Of a stretch of 64,000 bases of DNA, positions 47,901 to 62,100 are shown piece by piece (position 1 is the first letter of the stretch; the number at the start of each line of letters is the position of its first letter). The stretch is from Musa acuminata AAA Group (taxonomy: Eukaryota; Streptophyta; Magnoliopsida; Zingiberales; Musaceae). The DNA lies in contig NC_088330.1 in the NCBI RefSeq assembly GCF_036884655.1, positions 31,903,501-31,967,500 on the forward strand, in the 5' to 3' direction. The notes under the pieces are model-generated. The model was not told the origin of the DNA. It made no database searches and saw only the letters and a program-made list of their open reading frames with translations. The position numbers and the translations under genes are program-made.

Positions 47901-49362
47901 TTCATGTTATCTCATATAAACAACTTTTGGAGTCTTGAAATTAATGAAAAATAACATAGAACTTTATTGCTTCATCTATTACTTACATGTCTGTCATTAA
48001 ATTTGTATGTAGATTTGTAGCATACTTATAATATGCAGTTATTATGGCATGCATGAATTTTGTATACCTAACATCTAATTCTCCAAGTAACCTTTTAGTT
48101 TTATAAGCTAACTTGGACAATACAACTCCAGATGGCAATGCAATAAGAAATGCATTGAATGACTTATTATTTCACCAACACTTTATATAAAAAAGATGTA
48201 TAATGAAGAAAAACTTACTAAAATATAAGCAGCTTAGGTTTAATTCTTTACTTTAATCCAATAAAATCTTCAATGTGAATTTCATACAGTAATTCGTAAG
48301 TCGGATCAAATTCTCCATGACAAATTTAATTAATATACTCTATTAAAAATCCATAGTTTTACGATTCATATAGCAAGAAATATAACATAATTTGTATGAA
48401 CATAAAATTTTACTCATTATTAACTCTATTATCATTAAAATTTAACTTTTATCCATAATATTTTATCAACTGAAAAAGAAATAAAAAAATCATATCATTG
48501 TTCTACCTAACAAAACAACAATAATAATAAGTTAATCATGTTAAGAAAAATATCATGAGCCTCTCTAATACAACTACTTTAATATGTATATATATATATG
48601 TATATGTATATATACATATATACATATACATATATATACATACATATATTTGTATATATATATGTATGTATATATATATTAAAGTGATTGTAGTGATATT
48701 TCTAATAACTGATCCACATCGGATTCATTTTTCATTATGGATTTTATCATATTCAAACTCGGTTTTAATCAATTGATTAAGTGACCAAATTGATTTCAAA
48801 CATAATTACATATATATCGATTTAAACTTGAAACAAATACCTCAATACAATTAAAGTGAGTTAGGTTGAGGTAAATATTCAAAAGAAAAAGGAGATGATT
48901 AACTTAGCTAATACATACTTTATCGAATTATTATGTCCGGAGATCAAATCATGTCTTCATAATTTCCCGTTTGTCCAAAATTATGGTAGAATAATTTCTT
49001 GTCATTCATAAATGATGTCGATGCGCCTATATGAAGGCCTTCCTTGTGTTGTCGGGAGTCGTAACTTAATTCACGTCACCGTCATCCGTCTCTTGGGAGG
49101 CTGTGGATGGGGCGGTATTCTAAACCGCGAGAACTGCAATATCGTAAAGAATTCCATCACCGAGGGCTACCCGAAACGATGACGTGTAATTGTTTTCGAT
49201 CTTTTTCTTCCTTCCTTACAAGTGAGTCGTTTATGATTACATCTTTACCGAGGGTTATCATACGCGTCGTTCTTGTCTCGCAGAAATGGGGGGGTTTTAG
49301 GGTTTCTCCAAGCTTCGACTCCCTTCGTCGGATTCTCTTGCCGTTTGATCTCCGAGGGAGAA
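47901..49362. other. AT-rich intergenic DNA and leader of the SMYD4-like gene
   Basis: This may include more of the decayed CACTA element up to about 48250. A TATG/TATA tract lies at about 48580-48680. From about 49020 the DNA becomes less AT-rich and leads into the SMYD4-like gene. The stretch 46023-46849 on the other side of the CACTA remnant is also AT-rich with nothing recognisable. Confidence 0.4.
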
Positions 49363-50558
49363 ATGGAGAGGCTGAAATCTCTAATTCCGGACGAGCTAAA
49401 GCGGGTCATCGGCAGAAGTGCGCCGGAGAACTTGACGATGACCTCCTCTTTGCTTCTTGATTTCTTGCGCCCTTTACCTCAGTTTCAACAAGTAATTACC
49501 ATCTTTTGGTTGATGCTTCAAGAAAGCTGTCATATTGAATGTTGTCATCTTTTCGTTGGCTGATTTATGTTAATTAGGTCATCCGGGAGTTGACGGACCC
49601 CGATTTGGCGTTGTGCCGGAAGAGCAAAGAAGCAGCATTGGATTCGAAGCAGAAGGGAAATGAGTGCTTTATGAAAGGGGATTACGTGGAAGCTTTGCGC
49701 TTTTACTCGCACGTCTGCTCTTTTTACTTGATTCTTTTCTGTTCATGAGAACTCCGTTTTTGTCACTCACTCTTTTCTTAATCAGAATAACGAAGATTGT
49801 TTTCCCTCTTACTGTTTTCATTTTGTATTAGAATATCATTCAAAACGTTATTTACATTAACAAAAAATGTTAGCTGCTTTGTTCAGATGCTGGCTTTATA
49901 GTGAGTTGATCGAAATTATCTGAATGGTTGATTATTAGTTTATGAGAAAACTTTTTATTTTATCTGGCTACCTTCAACACAAAATGAGAGTCTTGTTTGT
50001 TCTCTGATGGATTTATTGATGCTTCATGATCTCTTAAAACAGGCATTACGTCATGCACCTGCGAATTCTGAGATGGACGTGAATTTGGTTGCTACATTGT
50101 ATGTAAACCGGGCTTCAACTATGCATGTAACTTATTGCTCTCATTTGTTTCAATTAACGCAAGCTGCCACAATGTTTCTAACTTTAGTTTGTTGATTGTG
50201 ATTATTAACATGCATTTAGTACCAGGGTACAATATGATTTACATGAATTATTTTTTGTTTTTTCTTAATATCACATCATTTCTTATTTATGCTTAGCTGT
50301 AAAAGTTCATTATAACCATTAGTTTTCTTTAATTAGATGTTGAAAAATGTTATGTGAATTGTTTGTGTTCACCGTACTGGATGGTATCATATGTTACATC
50401 TTGTCATAATTCTATTTTGGGATAGAACAATTATTGCTTTGAACTGGTATGGGGTTGTCATGGGTATAAATCTTTGTGCATTTCTTTGAACTTTGCATAA
50501 CATGGGTTTCTTGTATTCCCAAATTTTGTGGATTACTTGATACAAAACTAGATTCACT

Positions 50559-50649
<91 letters not shown>

Positions 50650-53600
50650 GTAGATAGTTCACTTATGACACACATATTTTATCACTAATTGTTAAGTCAG
50701 AAATTTCCTGTATTTCATCGTATGTTTTCTTATGTTGCACATTCATTTCTCTACCAGAAATTGGGCCTTCTGCAAGAGTGCATTCGGGATTGCAACCGTG
50801 CTATTTCAATTTTTCCTGCTTATGTGAAGGTAGGTGAACAAATCCTGGTTCTCGTCTGTTTTATTTGCTATGCTTTATTGGAAGGATTGTACAAGAAGCA
50901 CATGATCATGAAAGGAAGACTGTTGGTGAAGAAGAAGCATGATTATCTTTCTTAGGTTTCTTAAGAGAATGAATATATGTGGATTCCAGTAGGTGATCAG
51001 AAATCATTCATGACCAAGGATGAGTAGCTTTATGTTGCAGCATGGAAATTCTTCTGTTTTGTATAGGTGTATGCAGGGCAATCTTGCATGCTTGTTACAC
51101 AATGTGCTGGTGAGGTGCTATCCTCAAGCATGTTAATATATTTATTTCATTATCTTGTTGATTGTGCATCTTGGCTGTCTTGGCACATGCATGATTGGAC
51201 CCAATTTTCTCACTTTTTGCTTGGCAAGTAAAACTCGATGCAGAAAAGGTCTCGATATTAAAACAATAAGACAAGTTTTGACATGGTGTTTTCGAAGGCA
51301 TCATTGCTTATCAGAAGGTCCATTCGAGATGGACTTTTATTTGTATAAATAGGAGTGGAGCTAACATATAAGTGATCTTAATTTGTATTAGAGTTACAAG
51401 TTCTAATTGCATAAATAGTTACTATCATCACTACCCTATGACCATTGTAATGAGGAACCTGCCAATTGTTTCAACCTATTTAATTCATTCACTGTTTTCT
51501 TGGTAATTCCTAAAATATATCTTATCCATTTTTCCTTGTTTTCTTATTGCTTATCTTTGTATGCAGGCATGGTATAGAAGAGGAAAGGCTAATGCTTCTC
51601 TAAAAGACTACAAACATGCTACACATGATCTAGAAGTAGCTGTAAGTATGGAAGACAATCCATCTAGGAAGAGCCAGATCAAAGGAGAACTTAGTATTGT
51701 GTTAAGTGAATCCAGTAGTTCTAATGAGATTGGGATGGTTAGCAATAATGGAGAAGATGAGAAAGTGGATTCCTTAGGTTAGCATATCTTAGTCATTTGC
51801 AGTATTTACGTCTTTTTTTTATCTTCTTTATATGAGTATGGTGCTTAACTGAGATGAGATTCTGGCAAGGTAATGATGTTTAGTAGATGTACTTAATGGC
51901 TAATCACCAATGACCATCTATTATCGATCCATTTTCCTGGAGTGCTTATTTGACTTGTCCTTGCCTTATTGTTTAACTTGAGAGGATTCTTGTTATCGGA
52001 ATTCTTGTCATAAAAAATTTCTTGTTATATTGTCCAATCATCAAATGTTGCTATTTCATGCTAGTTCACTTTAGAGTTAATTCAAATTAGAGTTTTATCT
52101 AATTATATTATTTTTTAACTTTCAAGGAGTGATACAGTGTTGGCTTTATGGCAGCTCAGTCAAAAGCTCTGGTACTTCAGTGTGTCTCCTCACCACACAA
52201 AGGCAGAGGACTGACATCTGCACATGACATTCCTCCAGCTTCCTTAGTTCACCATGAAGAACCTCTTGCCGCGGTATGACTTTGGATGAATTTACTCAAC
52301 CTCCTCAGATTATTAGATTCTATTGATTACTTAATTTTTCCATGACCATATCCAGTGAGTTTGTAGATGCTAGAATTCTAATAGTTTTATTCATTGTATT
52401 TTCTACTAAATATCCCATTTGTTGTGATTTGCAGATTTTGCTGAAGTCTTGCCGGGAAACTCATTGCCACTTTTGCTTTGATGAACTCCCAGCAGATATT
52501 TTGTTCTGTCCTTCATGTACTATACCAGTTTACTGCTCAAAGAATTGCCAGGAACAGGCTTTTGGGAAACATGATACTTATCTGAGTAAGAAAAATTTGG
52601 CCACGGATCTTGAGAAACATGTTATGAATGCTATCTTGGCAAATCCTACAAGAAGTACTGGAGAAGATATATGCAGTAATCACATTCTGGAACATCGACA
52701 TGAATGTGGAGGTGCACATTGGTCTGCTGTTTTACCACCTGACATAGTTTTGGCTGCTCGATTGATAGTAACTTCTATAGAAAAATGCAAGGCTTCTGGG
52801 ACGATCTTTAATCCCTTGGATTATTTGGTGAACGTCTATATTAACATTTCGGATTTTTGCTTTGCTTTGTTTACTCATTTTTAAGGTTAGCTGTAGTCAT
52901 GAATAATATTGTGTTTTTTCTTGTGTAGGACTTTGTTCACAACTATGCTCAAAATCCTTCAGTTAGCAAGTTGGAGTTGCATGTCTACGCGATTGTCCTG
53001 TTGTACTGTTTGCATCAATATTATAATTCAGATTTTCCACTCAATGGGGCTTCTGTAGCTCAGGTACCATGAAATTTATACATTGTTATGGAACTTGATT
53101 AAATATTGTTTGTGAAATTTTTGTGATCATTGGTTTGCTCAAGTTAAATGAATTGTTGAATCTGTAAACAAACTGTTCACATGATTAGTGTCAAATTCAT
53201 TATTTTATTTTATCAATACCTTTTTTGTCAGCATTAAATATAGGAGAAAAACTGAATGATCATCCTTTGTCTGCATTCTCAAATGCAAATCTTGCATTTT
53301 TGAGGTAATTGTAGCTTAACATGCCTCATCTCTTCATATGAGAAAGAATCTCTTCTGTTTGTTTAGGAACATAGTCCTGATGCCCTCAGAAACATAGTGC
53401 AGTTTTTTTTGCTTGTGAATGTGAACAATCAAGAAAAATATACTAATGCAAGAATAGAATTAGGATAAGATTCAAGATTATTTCTATAGGGCCTCTAGTG
53501 CTTGGACTTTAAGGAAAATTCAATTGGGTTCATATACTTCAGTTTCTCTCGATGGCATCCTAAATGTTAACTAAAGTTTCAATCAGGTTCTATCATTAAT

Positions 53601-56600
53601 ATCCCTAACCCCTGATGGAAAGCTGACCTCATTACATAATCAGACTTGACTTGCTAACCTAGCACAACGTCAGCAAGCGAAGTTGTTTGATGTGTTCAAT
53701 ATGTTCCAAAAACCAAAGTTTAAGGCATGCTGAGCTTGGCTTACCTCAATATGTTTTACCAGTATGAGCTATTATCTCAATAGAGGAGAATTTGGACCTC
53801 TTGATTGCCTTTCAGTTAAGTGTCACCCATCGAGTTATCCCTCTGGATTATGGATTAACTACCAGTATGTGATGTTATCTTGGAGGTCATATAGGAGATT
53901 CTGGAACTTTTAAATGTTTTTCAGTTATTTTACTGTTTATACTGTTCTAAAGAGTCGCCAATGCTGCAGTTGATTCTGGTGATCTCCCAAATTAAGGTTA
54001 ATTCTATGGCAGTTATCCATATGAAATCACATAATCGAGATGAGGCTTTTGGAAAGTGTTCAAAGTTTTTTACTTTCGAAGAGCATATTACACAAGACAC
54101 CAAGCAGGTACTTTACCTACATAGTCGCTATATTGTTAACATTGTTGTGTTTTAATATGGGTTCACTTACCACAGCACCTGCTGATCCTCTGTTACATTT
54201 ATTCATAAATGGTCACATATTTATTTACCTGACAACAATAAAAGTTGTTTATGCTTGTAACCATGATTCTGCTATTTGAAGTACATCAGGGCATATATGA
54301 AATACATTCTTTTTAATTGTGTATTTACATACCATCATGTGAAGTACTTGTTTCTCTTTGTACTGTTCTTTGTGTGGAAATGGTCTCATTTGTCTTAATG
54401 TTTGGCACCATCAGAAGTTTTAAAACATTATATTGATGGATATGAATTCATCTTGGGGAACACCTGAGATTTTTGACATATTAAGTTTGAACTGTTTAAC
54501 AAGTCCATTTAAAATTAACTCTTAATCTGACACTAACTCTTAGCCTAATGACTGAATAGGACACTTAACAAATTTTAGTGTCATCAATAATTTTGAATCT
54601 AGGATAGCATCTTATAGATCTTCTAGACCAACCACTGTATAGTATTTTCAGTTGATGTTTTATTTATCCCAATATATATTTTGTTGGCCATTGAATTAGA
54701 CATGCTATCCTCTTTGAGATATTAAATGGCTGTTTTGCTCTCCTTGTATTTAAACACATTTTCTTCATTTAATAGGTCAAAGTAGCACAAGCTATATACT
54801 CAAGGGGTAGCTTGTTTAATCATTCATGCCAGCCAAATGTTCATGCTTATTTTCTTTCTCGTACACTTTTTGTACGCTCAGTAGAAGTTGTGCCCGCGTG
54901 GTGTCCGCTTGAGCTGTCTTATGGTCCGCAGGTAATTTCTCAAAAGGTGTCTTGATTAATATACAGATTACTCATTGTGTGCTGGTGCATGTAACTTATC
55001 TATAATATATCAGTATTGGCTCTGAGCGTTTGGCTTTTCTACAGGTAGGAGAGTTGGATCTTCAAGGTAGACAGAAGTTGCTCGAAGAGCAGTACTCATT
55101 CCAATGCCGTTGCTCCAGTTGTTCAGAATTGAACTTGTCAGATCTTGTCATGAATTCTTTTCGGTGTGTTCGGCCTTATTGTCTTGGTGCAGTTCTAGAA
55201 GCCACACATTACAAAAGGCTTGAAAGCAATTTCTTGCAAGTTTCTAATGCATCTGGCACCTTTAAACTCTCTCTACCAGTATGCCAACCTGAACTTGTCT
55301 AATTTATGTCTGGTACAATAAATATGCATTTAGTGTTTGCTAATGTGTTTAGTATGAATTATTCTGGATGAATTCCATTTTATGATTTGAAGCATTTTTC
55401 TGCTTGTCAGTTGCTTAGCAGTAAAAAGGACATAAGTGATGTGGCACGGATGTTGCTTCATGAAAGAGGAGCCAATAGTCACATTGCTGCTGGGCATTGC
55501 ATGAGTTGTGGTTCTTGTTGTGATCTCGAATGCTCAACTGCAGGTTCTAAAAGTTCTCTTGCAAACATCCAAAGGTATTGGCTATTAATCTATTTCTTTG
55601 TCTGCCCAAATTCATACAGCTGCAAGATCTAAAGTGCATATACTGACAGGTTGAAGGATTCTTTGGATTCAGATCAAATTCCAGATGCTTTTGTTTCAGA
55701 GATGCTGAGTTCTCTCAGTCATTTAAGATCAGTAAGGCATCCGTATAGCAAGATTGTTGCTGAGGTCAGTTTCTTCACAGGATAGTTTACTATTTGTTTT
55801 TCAGCACTAGGTAGTCTTCATAATTACTGTAATCAAGGAATTTGCAGAATCTCCCCAATGTTGAAATCGATTATTAGCAGTGATTTAAAAAGCGCTAGGC
55901 GCCAAAAGGCGCCAAGGTCCACAAACGCCCGAGGCGCTACGCGCTCGCCCAGGCGCTCGCCCGAGCGAAGCGAGGCGCTAAAATATAAAAATATATAATA
56001 TAATTAATAATTTCAAATAAATAAAAATTAACAACATTAAAATCAAAATAATATATTATTAATCTATTAACAGAAAATTAATCATCGAGGAAGCAGCGGC
56101 GAGCGGCGGCAGCAGCAGCGGCGAGCGGCGGCAACAGCAGCGACGAGCGACGGCAGCGGCAGCGGGAAAGGAAAAGGGAGCGGAAGGCACGAGCAGCGGG
56201 AGGGCTCGAGGGAGGCGCGAGCAGCGGGAAGGCTCGCGGGAGGGCTCGCGGGAGGCGCGAGCAGCGGGAGGGCTCGAGGGAGGCGCGAGCAGCGGGAAGG
56301 CTCGCGGGAGGGCTCGCAGGAGGCGTGAGCAGCGAGAGGGCTCGCGGGAGGCGCGAGCAGTGGGAGGGCTCGCGGGAGGCGCGAGCAGCGGGAGGGCTCG
56401 AGAGAGGCGCGAGCAACGGGAAGGCTCGCGGGAGGCGCGAGCAACGAGAGGGCTCGCGGGAGGCGCGAGCAGCGACAGCGGCGAGCAGCGGCAGCGGGAG
56501 CAGGAGCGACGAGCAGTGAGATCGCGATCGGGATCGGCAGCAGGTTAGGGTTGGGGGTATATCGGTTTAGTTGGTTCGATTGAACCAACTAACAACCGAA

Positions 56601-57834
56601 CCAGGACCGAACCAGACCTAAAAATCTGGTTCGGTCGCCTGGTTTAACCCAGGCGCTCGCCCGAAGCGCCCGACGCCTGGGCTCGGGCGAGCGCCTAGGC
56701 GGCGCCTCTTTGAAGTGAGGCGCTCGGGCCTCGCCTCGCCTCGCCCGAGCGCCTAGGCGAGCGCCCGAGCGCCTATTGAAATCACTGATTATTAGCAACT
56801 CCAATCTGGGTTCTCTTAGTTATGGAGTTTTTTAAGTATGCATAGGTATTACTCCGATGATAATAATCAAGGGACAGAAAACTTAAAATTGCTAACTGAA
56901 ACAGCAGCATGGGTAAATCAATATAAGCAGTTCCTATTAAATGGACTTTGTGCTGACCCAAAAGAACACACTTTATGATGCAGGCTGATGATAATGTGGC
57001 TGAGGCGTTTGTTAGGATTGGGGAGCTTAAATTGGCAGTGCAGCACTGTGTTGCTTCGATCGAGGTACCTATCAGAAACAATTATGGTTTCATTATAAAT
57101 CACAATATCTCTGATGCTATCCGTTGCACTGATCTGAAGATAAATTTGTGTTGTTTTTGTCATTTTACTTCACATACAGCTGAAGCATAGTTAACTAATG
57201 TTAATTACTTAATCAGGTCAACTTTGTGAGTTCAACCTTATCTTAGATTTTAGATTCAGTGGTATGGAGTCCAAGCCCTGGAGTCATTTGTGTTTTGTGG
57301 AAAGAATCTGGCTTATGCAAAATGGCATGATCTGCATGTCATGCAGACTTAATGCTGCATAATTTGTGACATCACGTTTTGCTACTGGATTTTGGCATCG
57401 CAAAAATATATTAGATTCATTAGCTAAATCAGACTGAGGATTATTTGTTTATATAGAAGAAAAAGGTTTGTTTGTTATTGGTTGATGTAGAACCTGTGAC
57501 TCAGAAGATTAATTTGTTGTCAATTAGACTGAAACTTTACATACAATTCAAAGATTTTTGTACCACTGTTTTCTAAAATATGTTAATCTTATTGTTTTTC
57601 TTTGACTGCACTTTGCAGATCCTTGAGAAGCTTTACGGTAGCAATCACATCGTCATGGGACATGAGTTGATGAAGTTAGCCTCAATTCAGCTCTGCACGG
57701 GTGATCGGACTGCTACTCTGAGTAGTATTGAACGGGTAGAGTCAATATTTTTACTTTATTATGGATCTCATGTCGATCGGATATTCCCACACCTGAAGGT
57801 CCTCAGAACAGAAGCCGAGAGACTTGCTTCTTGA
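49363..57834 (+). CDS. TPR-MYND-SET protein, SMYD4-like lysine methyltransferase
   Basis: SET/MYND proteins transfer methyl groups to lysines; plant SMYD4-like members are little studied. Fifteen exons keep frame: 49363-49491, 49578-49712, 50043-50126, 50758-50829, 51567-51777, 52155-52273, 52435-52827, 52929-53063, 53970-54107, 54776-54931, 55045-55278, 55411-55574, 55650-55764, 56984-57064 and 57619-57834, giving about 793 residues. TPR-like helices (KQKGNECFMKGDYVEALRFY, then AWYRRGKANASLKDYKHA) occupy residues 60-180. The MYND zinc finger follows (CHFCFDELP..FCPSCTIPVYCSKNC). The SET core RGSLFNHSCQPNVHAYF and the post-SET cysteines CRCSSC come next, then a C-terminal helical repeat region (HCVASIEILEKLYG). 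The donor of exon 2 (CAC|GTCTGC) is weak. The intron at 55765-56983 carries a hAT-like element. The substrate cannot be inferred. Confidence 0.87.
50562..50645. repeat. (TA)n microsatellite in SMYD4-like intron
   Basis: An uninterrupted TA run of about 42 units lies in the intron before exon 4 of the SMYD4-like gene. It is probably length-variable. Confidence 0.92.
55878..56787. mobile_element. Non-autonomous hAT-like element, complete, with 8-bp TSD
   Basis: This 910-bp insertion begins CAGTGATTTAAAAAGCGC and ends GCCTATTGAAATCACTG, so its termini are imperfect inverted repeats (CAGTGATTT on each side). It is flanked by the perfect 8-bp duplication ATTATTAG (55870-55877 and 56788-56795), the size made by hAT transposases. 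The subterminal parts are packed with GCGC and AGGCGCTCGCC motifs in both orientations. The middle (about 56095-56520) is an array of an approximately 28-bp GC-rich unit around GGCGCGAGCAGCGGGAGG. It encodes no transposase; its Arg-, Ala- and Ser-rich ORFs are repeat artefacts. It lies within an intron of the SMYD4-like gene. Confidence 0.88.
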
Positions 57835-59129
57835 GAAAGCCAAGTGCTGTGCTCACCACAGAATTTGTTTCTCAACCTGGTCAAGTCATCCTTGTCCAAG
57901 CACCATATCTGAGGACTCCTCGACGCCATAACCTGTATGCTATTAGCTTAAGGAGGAGAGGAGAGCAGAGTCTCTATGACTTGAGCCTTTTTCTTACACA
58001 TCAAGCAAGCACTGGTAATGTTGGTTTCCATTGAACTCTTTTTATGAGGGAAATATGTATTTTGTTGAACTTGTTCTGGTACTTTCAATTAATACACTTC
58101 TGGTTGGTTTCTTTGTAACTTTACGTGCATATTCATTTAAGCATCTCTTGTAGAGTAAGTGTACAAGAAGAGTTTGATGCTGAAATTGATGGATTATAAG
58201 TTAGAACATGAGAACTTCGGAAGCATCAACCTGCCAGGACTTAAACCTTGATAAATTATGCTGAAATTGACGAATTACGTGCCTAGGTCGGAACACTCGA
58301 TGCTTCAAGATCATACGAGAACTCAAACCTTGGATGCATCAAGCTGCCAAAGCTTGAACAGCTGACTTGGGTTTAGCGTTGTCGCTCAAGCTTCACATCT
58401 CAAAAAGATTTGAACGCATTGACGAACAATGGTGGTTTCCTTCTCTTCTATTTGGAGTGTCGGCAACAATCCTCCTCGTCTGTCCGTGCCGACCATTAGC
58501 GTGTGTCCATACGGAGAATCGATTCGGCCATTCAGCCTGCGGAGTACGTTCTTTGGTCATCTTTGGTAGATGTCTCAGACATGGGCGAAGGGTTGTCGAG
58601 GATCGGATCTTCCTTCTCTGCGCTCTGGAATCTGACCCTGCAAAGTAACTTTTTATCTTGGGAGCTTGAATGGGCATGCTTTAGGTGAAGAATGGAAGGA
58701 CTTACTTTCGTAGTGGTGCTCTTCTTGGTCACCTTCCTTCTCCTTCTCTTCCCTTTGATGGTCGGCGAGAGCTTCTCAGGTGGTGGAGGCGATGAGATGA
58801 ACAGCGCCACCTGTGCGAATGACACGAATGCCAGGTGGGGTAAGACGTCGAGGTGGTGAAGCGAATGGTTTACGTGGGGTCCCCCAATCGAGTGGCTAAT
58901 GGTTTTGACTTTGGGCCCCGCTTAGCGTGTGGTGCCCACGTGGAGGCTTCGAGTGCTATCCTGCGCTACCGCTCCCAGCGTCTCGTAGCCGCAGATCCGA
59001 ACGCCTATATAAAGCCCAACCGACTCAGCGAAGCGCCATTTCCAGTTCCAAACCCACAACGTCTATTACAGTCGCGACGAGGACGACGACGAGAGCGGCC
59101 ATCGGAGGGGAAGTCGAAGAAGATCCCCA
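57835..59129. other. Intergenic DNA between SMYD4-like gene and SHOC1
   Basis: The first few hundred bases are the probable 3' UTR of the SMYD4-like gene. Near 58170-58370 two diverged tandem copies of about 95 bp share GCTGAAATTGA, GAGAACT and AAACCTTG blocks. The rest is the upstream region of SHOC1. The several 60-200 codon ORFs here lack protein-like character. Confidence 0.45.
59005..59014 (+). promoter_or_regulatory. TATA box of SHOC1
   Basis: CTATATAAAG lies about 115 bp upstream of the ATG at 59130. This implies a transcript start near 59040 and a leader of about 90 nt. Confidence 0.6.
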
Positions 59130-62100
59130 ATGCGAACTCGATTCCTCAACACCGATTACTTCTCCTCCCGATCTCCGATAGAAACCCTAAGGCGCTTCCA
59201 GTTCTTCCCCCTTCCTCCACCTCCTCTTCCCCCTCTCCTTCCCGATCCTTCCCTCGGCGTCCAGATCCCCTTCTCGGATCTCGATCTAGACCTGCGGATC
59301 CCTTTGGACATCGATCTGTTCCCAATCGAGAATGCCCGATCTCAGTTTCTCTCGGATGTCATTCCCAAGATCCATCCCGACACAGATCACCGGAGCTCCC
59401 TTCGTTTCGCCCCTCGGAAGCGGAGACTGGTCTCTCCACTGCCAGAAATCGACGACCCTGAGGTAAATCAGCTCCTTCTTTTTTTTCTTGTTTGAGTTTA
59501 TTCATTTTCATTTCACGTGTTGGTTTCATTCATGCCGCAGAAGAAGAGCGGAGCTGCGTGTCACTATGAAGATGACCAAAAAGGTTGGGGCAGTTCTAGA
59601 TCTGGTGCGACTGATGCTGACGTTTCAGACGTGGGTCATTGTGTTTGCTTAGTTTCTTGCATTGGTTTCCTCTTGTTAAATTTGGTTTGGCCATTGCTAG
59701 TGTGCTATTGCTTGCAGGAAGTATCAATTCTCATCCAGGGAGAAAAGGATGTGGGCGAGTGTTTAGATTTGAGGTCTAGTGTTTTTGTTGCTAAAGATCT
59801 AGAGGTAGAATTATTAAGTGTGCTTTTTTAGTTTTTATGTAGATAAGGGTTGTTCATTTATTTTGATTATTCTAAATACGAGAATTTCTGTATCTCGATT
59901 TCATATCATTAGGGTAACGAGTTACTGAAGGAACACCTGTTTGAGATAGTTGAGTTGGATCTACCACTGGTAAGAACTTTGAGTATATTTGAAAGAGCAG
60001 TCACTGGTTCCTTTTTTACTGTTCTGCAATTTTTTTCTCACAATCTTCTAGCTTTTTTTGTAATTGGTTTGTCAGGGAGAGTCCATGGGATCCTCCAAAA
60101 CAGAGGAATCTGGAATTTATTTCAAGATTCCAGACATCACAATACCTCTGGTATGATGAAACCATTTCATTTTGACAACATTATGCTGTATGTTTTCTGC
60201 TATTCTGTTTTCTCTATGCTCATTTTTGCTGTCGGATTTCCAAGTTCTAATGCTGAAATTTGTGGTTTAATATTTGGCAAGGCAAAGTCAACATGTTACT
60301 GGAAAACAACATCACATCCCAAAATCTAAGGTTGTTGGCCAAAAGTCAATGTGTACCATCTGGGAAAATTTCTTTCAAAGATTTTCCATGCACATCAGAG
60401 AAAACATCAATTTGTTGATGTTTCCTCTGATTAGCACGTTTTGCATAAACTTTTAGGAAATGATGACTGCTTTATCCATTCGACAATATCTCCATAAGAA
60501 TCTAGATCTATAACATTAGCCTTTTATTTGAGAATGAATTATATGATAGCTTATGAATGAAAGCCTAATTTGATTGATATCTCAATCTCATGATTTAAGA
60601 TAAATTTTTAGTTTGCGAAAATTCAATAATCATCTTAGATTCTTAAGTAATGGTAAATTGTATCACATTCATGTGGTTTCTGAGAATTTATTTGACGGTA
60701 CCAACCACTTTAGTGTTAGATTTTCACTTGTCCTTGAAAAATAAATAGTGATGAAGCTGCAATATACTTGTATGCAAAGGCAATGATGGTTGCTAGAATG
60801 TTACATTGAAGCACTTTACTCATCATATTGGCAACTTATATCTATATAACATACTATAACCCACCAGAAAAGAGTGACAAACTACGTTGCAGTTTGTTAT
60901 TTGTTTATAACCATTGATGTTGAACATGTCCGTTCTGTCAAGTTCGTGGAAATTTTACACTAGTAAATCCAAATATGGCTGTCAGTCGTCTTTAAAAAAG
61001 GAAAACAATACATACACTGAAATTTTTATGATTTATAATCCGATGCATGTCTTCTTGGAGAATTGCTGTGTTTTTCTTGTTATACAAATATATGCTTCTT
61101 TGTAGGATAGTCTCGACATTGATGTTGAAGTTACAGTCATATATCCCCATAAGGTTGCTAAGTCAACTTATTTAGTGGACGATATCCATGCCAAATCTGA
61201 CAAAGAAGAATTCTCTCCTCTCAAAGTTAATACTTCTTCCGTAGACAGGACACTGGATCATTATATGATATTACCTCAACTAGAAGTCCATGAGCACTAT
61301 TTGGACCCTGACGCTGGTATTGCCAATGCAGAAGTTCTCAGTTGTATGCTTCCACTTTTTGAAGCTTGTGATGGGCATCAAGTTGACAAGTTGGCGATTA
61401 ATGCAAATGATTTTTTGGAATCTAATAGTGTAGACATAATGGAACATATTTCAGAAGACACTTCAATGGACTACTTCCCTGAAGAGAAACCTATGTCTCT
61501 CAGCTCCATACTAGATATGAATGTCATAAATCTCGGTGATATTATGCTCCTTGAAAGAGGTTCAGTAATCTATTGTGTTGCAGCTAATGGAGATTATTCT
61601 CACATGCCATGCTCTGTACATTATCAGGAAGTTCAAAATTTTGATTTTCCTTCAGATGATGTCTTGCAAATTGTTGTCAATTCACAACAAGCAAAGACCC
61701 TGGATATGACTGAGCTAATGGTCATAGATGATATGGATTTTGCTGGGGGCCTGTATCAATCTTTTGTCAGTACTGAGCTGGCTCTGATTGATGATACATT
61801 CAAATCACTACCTACTCCTATCCTTTGTGATGATAAAGCAATAAAATCAGTGAGCATGGTCGTTGAGGAGTTACTTCATGCTCTGAAACCTCATTCTCTG
61901 TCTGCAAGTGATGGAATATATTTAGATTGGCATCCTTTGCTAGAACGGGCATGCAACCGTGAAATTTGCTTTACATATATGAATATGCTACATAATGTAA
62001 GTAGTTGCAGTACAACTTCTGATCTTCAAACTGACATTGCAGAAAATGCAGCCATTGATATTGATTTTTTTGATGATTTTCTGGAAAATGTAGACACACT

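Noticed and set aside
56078..56588. Arg/Ser/Pro-rich ORFs of up to 168 codons on both strands
   Set aside because: They are products of the 28-bp GC-rich array within the hAT-like element.
58853..59461. A 202-codon ORF overlapping the start of SHOC1
   Set aside because: Out of frame with SHOC1, Arg/Ser/Pro-rich, and it begins upstream of the TATA box.
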